38,402 nucleotides of DNA from Clostridia bacterium (GTDB taxonomy: Bacteria > Bacillota > Clostridia > Lutisporales > Lutisporaceae), in contig DASPIR010000004.1 in the NCBI GenBank assembly GCA_035628995.1, forward strand, positions 1 to 38,402, written 5' to 3'. Position numbers and translations under genes: made by a program. Positions 32,409 to 38,402 of this stretch are shown here, piece after piece; position 1 is the stretch's first letter, and every line of letters starts with the position of its first letter. The notes under the pieces were generated by a model that was given only the letters and a program-made list of their open reading frames with translations, was not told the DNA's origin and did no database searches.

Positions 32409-33460
32409 CATTTCGAGCACGATAAGTAGGTATTAAAATAATATGTCTTTTCAAACTCAGGATTGCTGTCACCGTAATACTCATCCTCTTCTCTTTCCTT
32501 GCAAAGGGCTTCCAGGTCTATTTCACCTACTATGAGAAAATCCCCCTCAGGGTGCTCTGATACTGCTACTACACCATCCTCCCTAGGTGTCATGCCAATT
32601 GGTGCAAATATCCCTGCTTTTCCTGTGAAATGCAGACCACAGAACCAGCCGTTCAGTGCAGCCTTGATTCCATACACATGTGCCTCCTGCACTCTTGGCC
32701 ATATGCCCCTGAGTGCCCTGGGTCGCCTATACTCCTCATTATTAGCTATTGGAAGGACAACGACATCACATCCCCTGCTTCTAGCCAGATTGAACACTTC
32801 ATAATATGTTGCATCCATACAGACAGGAAATGCAATATTCCCAATGTCCAGGGAAAATACCTTGAATTCATTGCCTCTCTTAATCCCAAGCTTCTCCTCA
32901 AAATCTGTAAGATGCAGCTTCATCTGCCTTCCAAGAATGTCACCCTCACGGGAAATAATGGCGCCCCCATTATACAAATGGTCATTCTCTCTAATAAAAT
33001 AACTCCCGGTATAAATATATATGGAGTATTTTGAAGCCAGACCGCACATTATACTTTCGATTGCAGCTTGAATCGGTGTTGAAATACTGCAAAGCAGAGG
33101 ATATAGCTTGCTCAAGCCACTGTCCGAGCCGCTCTCGGCATGGATTACCTGTCTTTTGTTCAAGCAGCGGTTTAAGAGGTTGAACCCGGGTATTATCCCA
33201 AGAAGCTCGAAAAAATTATATTCAGGAAAGGCTATTATATCGCAGCCCTTCTCTGCTGCTGATTTTACAAAGCTCTCCATTCTATATGCATAAGCTTCAA
33301 CGTTTTTTGCTGCAGTTATTTTTCTTTGCACAGCAGCAGCCCTGATACTTCCCCTCCCGTCCTTGTGGTTGTTTTCCAGGGCTTTTATGCTGCTAAGGCT
33401 TGTTCTTATCCTGTCTTCTCCAAGCTTCCACCGGAACCACTTTTCCAATAGGCTGTTCAT
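32405..33460 (-). CDS. Carbon-nitrogen hydrolase (nitrilase superfamily), catalytic residues intact
   Basis: 351 residues from the ATG at 33460, 4 nt after GGAGGT. The Glu-Lys-Cys triad is present: E80 in AFPEYN, K181 in RQMKLHL and C214 in FPVCMDATYYE. Members hydrolyse nitriles, amides or N-carbamoyl compounds. Residues 85-140 form an insertion compared with the usual 260-290-residue enzymes, so it is not a standard N-carbamoylputrescine amidase. It is the last gene of the araC - glycosidase - pseudo-nitrilase operon and overlaps the pseudo-nitrilase gene by 68 bp. The substrate is unknown. Confidence 0.85.
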   Translation of the reverse strand: MNSLLEKWFRWKLGEDRIRTSLSSIKALENNHKDGRGSIRAAAVQRKITAAKNVEAYAYRMESFVKSAAEKGCDIIAFPEYNFFELLGIIPGFNLLNRCLNKRQVIHAESGSDSGLSKLYPLLCSISTPIQAAIESIMCGLASKYSIYIYTGSYFIRENDHLYNGGAIISREGDILGRQMKLHLTDFEEKLGIKRGNEFKVFSLDIGNIAFPVCMDATYYEVFNLARSRGCDVVVLPIANNEEYRRPRALRGIWPRVQEAHVYGIKAALNGWFCGLHFTGKAGIFAPIGMTPREDGVVAVSEHPEGDFLIVGEIDLEALCKEREEDEYYGDSNPEFEKTYYFNTYLSCSKC

Positions 33461-34277
33461 GATAACCTCCATTCCGAGATGGCATAAATATATCCTTATA
33501 TGCTTCTATATTGAGCTGTCCAAGAGTATTGAACTTTCTAACCGCTTCCTTCCGCTTTTCATTGTCAAGCTCTGCTGTAATGATTGCACATTTCTGGCTT
33601 TTGCCCTCAAGAGCCAGGAAGCCGTCCTCCCCTGCAGTCATATCCAGGGGTGCATGTATTATGGAAGACCCGTGGAAGTCGTGTCCCTTGAAGCTTCCAT
33701 TGAAGCTGCTTTCCATACCGAAAAATAGGTTAGCCTGCACATTCTGCCAAAGTCCTGCAAGCTGTCTGGACATATTTCTACTGCCTATTATAGCCGTAGG
33801 AGCCAGTACCAGCTTCACCCCTGACATGGCAAGCGCCCTTGAAACCTGCGGATAGAACACATCTGTGGATATGATTATTCCTAGCTTCAATCCCCGAAGA
33901 GAAATACTGTTCAGCTCTGTCCCGCGAGAAAGCCCAAGTCCTTTCTCCCATTTAGCCAGATATATCTGCCTTTGCTCCATTATTTTTTCCCCCTCCATGA
34001 TAATACAGGAGGAATGATAGGTATCCGCATAGTCTGCTTCAAAGTAACTTCCTGGGCATATAGCCATGCCTTTATAAGCATTTGACAGTTCAATTATGTC
34101 ATTTATATATCTCTCACCATTATCGAAGAGACAGCCTAAGAGTGCCGGTAAAACTACCATATCTATTTTGTGCTCACAGCAAAGTTGGAGCCAGCCCGCC
34201 ACCTTCCCTGCAAGTTGTTCATAGCTGGTAAGCTCCAGATAATCATCATTATTGAACACTATTGATGCCGCATTCAT
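33393..34277 (-). CDS. Nitrilase-fold protein lacking the catalytic triad
   Basis: 294 residues. It aligns through its length with the downstream nitrilase: VVLPALLG matches AFPEYNF (Glu to Ala, A45), RQIYLAKWE matches RQMKLHLTDFE (Lys replaced by Ile), and IIISTDVFYPQV matches FPVCMDATYYEV (Cys to Ser, S137). LAGLWQNVQANLFFGMES and APLDMTAGEDGFLAL keep the fold motifs. It is therefore probably a pseudoenzyme, perhaps a partner subunit of the active paralogue. The frame is intact. SD GGGGGGG precedes the ATG, which lies 1 bp after the glycosidase stop. The 3' end overlaps the next gene by 68 bp. Confidence 0.82.
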   Translation of the reverse strand: MNAASIVFNNDDYLELTSYEQLAGKVAGWLQLCCEHKIDMVVLPALLGCLFDNGERYINDIIELSNAYKGMAICPGSYFEADYADTYHSSCIIMEGEKIMEQRQIYLAKWEKGLGLSRGTELNSISLRGLKLGIIISTDVFYPQVSRALAMSGVKLVLAPTAIIGSRNMSRQLAGLWQNVQANLFFGMESSFNGSFKGHDFHGSSIIHAPLDMTAGEDGFLALEGKSQKCAIITAELDNEKRKEAVRKFNTLGQLNIEAYKDIFMPSRNGGYHEQPIGKVVPVEAWRRQDKNKP

Positions 34278-34278
34278 T

Positions 34279-36069
34279 TCATTCCCCCCCTGGGTGATTC
34301 TGAATTAGAACATAATAAAGTGCAAAAGCGAGATATCCGCTGCCTGTGGCAAACCCTACCCCTGTTTTTGCCTTCCCTGTATTCCTATCGAAGCTTTCAC
34401 ACAAGAGTCCGAAATCCATATCGGCAGCTTTCAGCCATTCGATCGCCTGCTCCTGCAGCAATGGATTCAGTATGCTTCCGCACAGTCCCAGCCCCGAGGG
34501 TGTGTTGGGATGGTGATCGCAGGCCAGCTCTTTGATTCTTGATGTTTCGCAGTAATATCTGTAATTGTTGGAGTAGTAGTAATTTATCGTGTTCCTGAAA
34601 AGCTCCTCACTGCTGTCAATAAAACCGTAGTAGTCAAGCAGCCCAAGGTTTCCCGGAGGATCATTGTAAAGACTGAAGCTTCCTTTGCCATCTGCTGACC
34701 ATACAAATATTTTTCTGCCATCTATTTCTTTCACAAGATGTGAATATATTCCTTTATATATACCTTGTATCCTATCGCCAAGGATCCCGGCCTTCTCCAT
34801 AAGACCCCTTTGCTCGTATACACTCAACAGGTTCTTTAATCCTCTCCATAGTATTACATTGTCTACGGTAAGCAAGGGGTATTCACTGGGGTCATCTGAG
34901 GGCATCAGAAAAGTCTTATAAAGTCCGGTCTCGCGGTCATATTCCCTCTCAATTCTCATAAATACAGAATCAAGAATCCTGAGCACATCATCATCGATAT
35001 TCTCCATGCTGCCTATCAGTATGAAATAGCTGGCGGCTTCATCAAGCTCAAATCCAGGGTAAAGTACAGTTCCATCTATATAATGGGCATGGTCTCCTGC
35101 ATTCTTTCCATGCATAAGAATCGTATCCCTGCACAGGCTTAAATGAAAACCCCTTTCCACCAGCTTTATCGCAGGGAATGACCACAAGAAGCTGTCCCGT
35201 TCCCAGAAAGCTCCTGAGACATAATATCTTGGACTTCTCGAAGTCAATGCAGCATATCTGTCACTCTCCATATCTTTTCCTACTGCAAAGAAGTAATTGA
35301 AAAACATGTTTTCATTCAAAAGCCTTTGAAGCAATGTATCCTTAGCATATGCCACAGCTTTGCTCTTTAACCAGTTTGACAGTTCCTCGTATATGCTCCT
35401 GCAGCCCTTCCTCCTGAAATGTATAAGAGTTGTGGAAGCACCATCCATGTCTGAATTTATAGTAATATAAAATGCATTGCTGCCGCTGCATTTAAGCTTT
35501 AGTACAAAACTGCCTTCATCAATGCATTGATGTTCAAAGCTGCTATCTCCACCAAAGGCTATACTTAAGCTTGTGCTGCCCGAGGTAATATTTACCGCAG
35601 GGCTGCCCAGCCATTTATCCAATTTCATTTCCTTTTTAAATTCGGAATCATGGGAGTTGAACCTCAGCAGACTGAGCTTATCAATTGTGCAAACAAGCCT
35701 TGCTTCTATATCTTCAGAGCTTTCCAGCTCATATACAAATCCCTTTTCATAGAGATCCGCATAGAGCTTTACATTAACCCGCACTCCACCCTCCAGCTCA
35801 AAAGAGAATACCGGAATATAGTAATTCTCGAGAACTACACTTGAGCGCTGTATTGATAACCTCCTGTCATCCTTATAAAACTCCGGTTTAAACAGGGTTT
35901 CCTCACCCTTAACCTCCATAAGGCCTTTATTTGATAAGGTTAAAATATTCATACTCCTGACAGAAGCATCATAAGTGCTGATTTCAGGCAGGCTTATGTA
36001 ATGATTGCCTGCATAAAGCACCCTTTCATTTATTTCAATTTCTTTTGGAGTCGTCATTATCTTATTCAT
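34279..36069 (-). CDS. Predicted six-hairpin (alpha/alpha)6 glycosidase
   Basis: 596 residues. The N-terminal 240 residues look like a beta-sandwich. From about 241 to the end is a helical toroid with SGAFWERDSFLWSFPAIK (285-302), DGTVLYPGFELDEAASYF (332-349) and a final TGVGFATGSGYLAFALYY. This plan resembles GH15/GH63/GH125 or amylo-1,6-glucosidase relatives. The acidic residues in WERDSF and ELDEAA are candidate catalytic or substrate residues. There is no signal peptide, so it acts in the cytoplasm. Its ATG overlaps the araC stop by 4 bp (ATGA). The family and sugar cannot be assigned firmly. Confidence 0.75.
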   Translation of the reverse strand: MNKIMTTPKEIEINERVLYAGNHYISLPEISTYDASVRSMNILTLSNKGLMEVKGEETLFKPEFYKDDRRLSIQRSSVVLENYYIPVFSFELEGGVRVNVKLYADLYEKGFVYELESSEDIEARLVCTIDKLSLLRFNSHDSEFKKEMKLDKWLGSPAVNITSGSTSLSIAFGGDSSFEHQCIDEGSFVLKLKCSGSNAFYITINSDMDGASTTLIHFRRKGCRSIYEELSNWLKSKAVAYAKDTLLQRLLNENMFFNYFFAVGKDMESDRYAALTSRSPRYYVSGAFWERDSFLWSFPAIKLVERGFHLSLCRDTILMHGKNAGDHAHYIDGTVLYPGFELDEAASYFILIGSMENIDDDVLRILDSVFMRIEREYDRETGLYKTFLMPSDDPSEYPLLTVDNVILWRGLKNLLSVYEQRGLMEKAGILGDRIQGIYKGIYSHLVKEIDGRKIFVWSADGKGSFSLYNDPPGNLGLLDYYGFIDSSEELFRNTINYYYSNNYRYYCETSRIKELACDHHPNTPSGLGLCGSILNPLLQEQAIEWLKAADMDFGLLCESFDRNTGKAKTGVGFATGSGYLAFALYYVLIQNHPGGE

Positions 36070-36956
36070 ACAAAGCCTCCTGATTTTTCAAGCTCCTCCA
36101 GCAGCTTATGGTGCTGTTTCGGAGAAAGACCATACATTTTTTTAAATGCCCGGACGAAGCTTGAATAATCCCCGAACCCGCACTCAGAACAGGCCTCTGT
36201 CATCGACTTCCCTGATTTTATGAGGGTATTGGCCATCATCAATCGTTTTTGAAGAATATAGCTGTGAATGGTATAACCTGTCTGGCTCTTAAACTTATGC
36301 ATTAGGTGATATCTGCTCATATAAAATCTGGATGCCAGGTTTTCTACCGACATATCTTCACAGAGGTTTTCATTTATATGCTTTATTACTTCTCCAATAC
36401 TTTCATTATAATCCCCTTCTGCATGGTGTTTTACAGCCTCAGGTGTAAGATACAGCCTATTGAGATATATGATGAATTGCAGGAACAATGAATTCTTAAG
36501 CACTTGACTACCAAAGCCGTCTCTCATATACTCTTCTTTAAGCTGCGCAATAATATATTTTCCTTGACGCAGCAGCTCAGTATCCAATCTCAGTAAATTG
36601 CGCTTTTCTTTGGAGGCAATATCGAAGCAGTTCAATAGATTAATTTCCGGACTGCTATGCTTGGATAAAAAATTCGAATTGACCCATATGATCATCCTCT
36701 CATAGGTCATGGAAGCATCAACTATGGTCTTATGTATCTCACTGCTGCTCACGAGAAGTATATCCCAAGGCTTAAGCTTGTATGCCTTTCCTTCTATCAA
36801 ATATGTAACGTTGCCTGATATGAAAATGATTATTTTATTAAAATCATGAAAGTGCAATTCAAACTCCATGCTTTTTTTATCCTTTAAGTGGAATAGCTCA
36901 AAGTCCTTGTTCAGATATCCCCTCCTGCTGCCAGTTACTAAAACATCCTCTTTCAT
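36066..36956 (-). CDS. AraC-family transcriptional regulator with cupin sensor
   Basis: 296 residues. The N-terminal cupin domain (HFHDFNKIIIFISG, then LKPWDILLVSS) should bind a small ligand, often a sugar. The C-terminal double helix-turn-helix is near 190-290 (MSVENLASRFYMSRYHLMHK, then CGFGDYSSFVRAFKKMYGLS). SD AGGAGG lies 6 nt before the ATG. It is the first gene of an operon with the glycosidase and the two nitrilase homologues, whose expression it probably controls. Confidence 0.92.
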   Translation of the reverse strand: MKEDVLVTGSRRGYLNKDFELFHLKDKKSMEFELHFHDFNKIIIFISGNVTYLIEGKAYKLKPWDILLVSSSEIHKTIVDASMTYERMIIWVNSNFLSKHSSPEINLLNCFDIASKEKRNLLRLDTELLRQGKYIIAQLKEEYMRDGFGSQVLKNSLFLQFIIYLNRLYLTPEAVKHHAEGDYNESIGEVIKHINENLCEDMSVENLASRFYMSRYHLMHKFKSQTGYTIHSYILQKRLMMANTLIKSGKSMTEACSECGFGDYSSFVRAFKKMYGLSPKQHHKLLEELEKSGGFV

Positions 36957-37007
36957 TATTTACCTCCTATGTTAGTCTTCAAAGCTCCAGAGCATTACTC
37001 ACAGTTC

Positions 37008-37038
37008 CCTCGAACCTCGAACCCCGCACCTCGCACCT
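37008..37038. repeat. Short heptamer tandem repeat
   Basis: CCTCGAA, CCTCGAA, CCCCGCA, CCTCGCA, CCT run without interruption, about 4.4 copies of a 7-bp unit. It lies between the divergent araC and asd genes and is far richer in GC than its AT-rich surroundings. Confidence 0.85.
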
Positions 37039-37158
37039 ATTGTTTTTATACTATAGCACTTATTGCAATATTTCAAGCATCTTAGGCAATAAATATAGCA
37101 AATACTTTGAATATAATATATGTAAAGAGCACCCATAAATATACTTGGAGGTATGAGA

Positions 37159-38244
37159 ATGAATAAGAAACTCAACGTAGGAATTCTTGGAGGAACGGGC
37201 TTTGTGGGGCAGCGTCTTGTTACACTCCTCCATGACCACCCGTATTTTGATATCAAGGTAATAGCTGCAAGCGAAAGATCTGCAGGTAAAAGCTATATTG
37301 ATGCTGTTAGCGGAAAGTGGAAGCTCTCCCAACCTATTCCTGACAGCGTAAAGTCTATGATAGTTAAGAACTTGCATGATGTTGATTCCATTGGCAGTGA
37401 AGTAGATTTCGTATTCTGTGCTGTAGATATGCCTGCAAGTGAGATAAAGGAAATTGAGGAAAGGTATGCAAAAACAGAAACTCCTGTGGTATCAAACAAT
37501 TCAGCCCACAGGCTCACTCCCGACGTCCCAATGGTCATACCCGAGGTAAATCCGGAGCATCTTTCCATTATCGAAAAACAAAAACAGCGCCTTGGAACAA
37601 GCAGAGGTTTTATAGTAGTCAAGCCCAACTGTTCAATACAAAGCTATGTTCCAGCCATAAATGCACTTATGGACTTCAAACCTTCGGCAATATCAGTGTG
37701 CACCTACCAGGCTATTTCCGGCAGTGGAAAAACCTTTGCCGATTGGCCGGAGATGGTAGACAACATAATTCCTTTTATATCCGGTGAGGAAGAGAAAAGT
37801 GAGCAAGAACCTCTCAAGGTATGGGGACACATAGAGGGCAATGAGATAATTAAGGCTGCTGCTCCGATAATAACAGCCCAATGCATTAGAGTGCCTGCAG
37901 CAGAAGGACATCTGGCAGCAGTATCTGTCTCCTTTACGCATAAACCGACCAAGGAGACAATAATTGAGCGCTGGAAAAACTACAAAGGCAAGCCTCAATT
38001 ATTGAAGCTTCCCAATGCTCCAAAGCAGTTTCTCACATACTTCAACGAGGACAACAGACCCCAGACAAAGCTTGACAGGGATGTTGAGCATGGGATGGGC
38101 ATAACAATTGGAAGACTTAGAGAGGACAGCATATTTGACTACAAGTTCGTGTGTTTGTCACACAACACCCTAAGAGGAGCAGCCGGAGGCTCTGTATTGA
38201 CTGCAGAACTGCTCGCCGCTGAGGGTTATATAGTAGCGAAATAA
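37159..38244 (+). CDS. asd: Aspartate-semialdehyde dehydrogenase, archaeal/fungal type
   Basis: 361 residues. The ATG at 37159 is chosen because GGAGG is 7 nt before it; the ATG at 37153 is too close. NADP-binding motif GILGGTGFVGQRLV (near 7-20), SNNSAHR, the active-site Cys in KPNCSIQSY, the general-base His region RVPAAEGHLAAVS and GAAGGSVL at the C-terminus. It reduces aspartyl phosphate to aspartate semialdehyde for Lys, Met, Thr and Ile synthesis. The 360-residue archaeal/fungal form is a minority type in bacteria. It is a lone gene here; TATAAT (37112-37117) lies upstream but lacks a clear -35. Confidence 0.93.
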   Translation: MNKKLNVGILGGTGFVGQRLVTLLHDHPYFDIKVIAASERSAGKSYIDAVSGKWKLSQPIPDSVKSMIVKNLHDVDSIGSEVDFVFCAVDMPASEIKEIEERYAKTETPVVSNNSAHRLTPDVPMVIPEVNPEHLSIIEKQKQRLGTSRGFIVVKPNCSIQSYVPAINALMDFKPSAISVCTYQAISGSGKTFADWPEMVDNIIPFISGEEEKSEQEPLKVWGHIEGNEIIKAAAPIITAQCIRVPAAEGHLAAVSVSFTHKPTKETIIERWKNYKGKPQLLKLPNAPKQFLTYFNEDNRPQTKLDRDVEHGMGITIGRLREDSIFDYKFVCLSHNTLRGAAGGSVLTAELLAAEGYIVAK

Positions 38245-38345
38245 GAATGTACTATATAGCAACATAGAAGCATTAACTTTGTATATCGACTCACACAATA
38301 TAAGCTTTGGACAGAATTAGAGCTTGATACTTGTAAAATCCTAAC

Positions 38346-38399
38346 GCACATAAACCCAACGTCCTGTTGGTATGTGCTAGGTTTACATCACGTAAACCT
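38346..38399. repeat. Two adjacent hairpins downstream of asd
   Basis: The first (38346-38377) pairs GCACAT with ATGTGC outside and CCAAC with GTTGG inside. The second pairs AGGTTTAC (38379-38386) with GTAAACCT (38392-38399) perfectly around 5 nt. No U-tract is visible before the window ends. They could be a mobile-element end, a small RNA or regulatory hairpins of the next gene. Confidence 0.55.
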
Positions 38400-38402
38400 T
38401 AC

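Noticed and set aside
33393-33460. Overlap of the two nitrilase genes as a frameshifted single gene
   Set aside because: Both proteins contain a full nitrilase fold from start to end and the second has its own SD (GGAGGT), so they are two genes.

Overview
The window looks like a chromosomal stretch of a low-GC, anaerobic Firmicute of the class Clostridia. The support is consistent AGGAGG-type Shine-Dalgarno sites, several TTG/GTG starts, a sigma-54 activator, an archaeal/fungal-type aspartate-semialdehyde dehydrogenase, and many peptide and amino-acid transporters, which suit an amino-acid or peptide fermenter. I cannot name the genus. No tRNA, rRNA, CRISPR array, phage or complete insertion sequence was seen.

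Layout. 1-3.7 kb: one copy of a dispersed MITE-like repeat, a membrane-anchored DUF4097 beta-solenoid protein, a shortened CBS-ACT protein and an M1-family metallopeptidase lipoprotein. 3.9-6.7 kb: a single-domain response regulator converging on a nhaC-AEC transporter pair. 6.7-7.2 kb: regulatory hairpins and the decayed remains of an ABC-F ATPase gene. 7.2-17.4 kb: a self-contained regulated unit on the minus strand, made of a sensor kinase with a periplasmic-binding-protein sensor domain, an NtrC-type regulator, a sigma-54 promoter with an upstream inverted repeat, a five-gene dipeptide/oligopeptide ABC transporter, and an ornithine cyclodeaminase-family enzyme. 18.0-19.2 kb: an isolated BrxD/DUF2791-like P-loop ATPase on the plus strand. 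19.3-24.1 kb: a complete branched-chain amino-acid ABC transporter operon (livJ, hairpin, livHMGF), with a possible 15-codon leader ORF before livJ. 24.6-29.7 kb: three secondary transporters, a small Pro/Gly-rich protein and the second copy of the dispersed repeat. 29.7-37.0 kb: an unknown protein, a degenerate metallophosphoesterase, speD, and a tightly overlapping araC - glycosidase - pseudo-nitrilase - nitrilase operon. 37.1-38.2 kb: asd, followed by two hairpins at the window edge.

How the parts work together. The clearest inferred circuit is the kinase/NtrC-type regulator/sigma-54 promoter driving uptake of a peptide or amino-acid-like solute, with the cyclodeaminase-family enzyme at the end of the operon probably acting on the imported compound. 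The least described module is araC - six-hairpin glycosidase - two nitrilase homologues: one keeps the Glu-Lys-Cys triad, and the other, translated from an overlapping frame, has lost all three residues.
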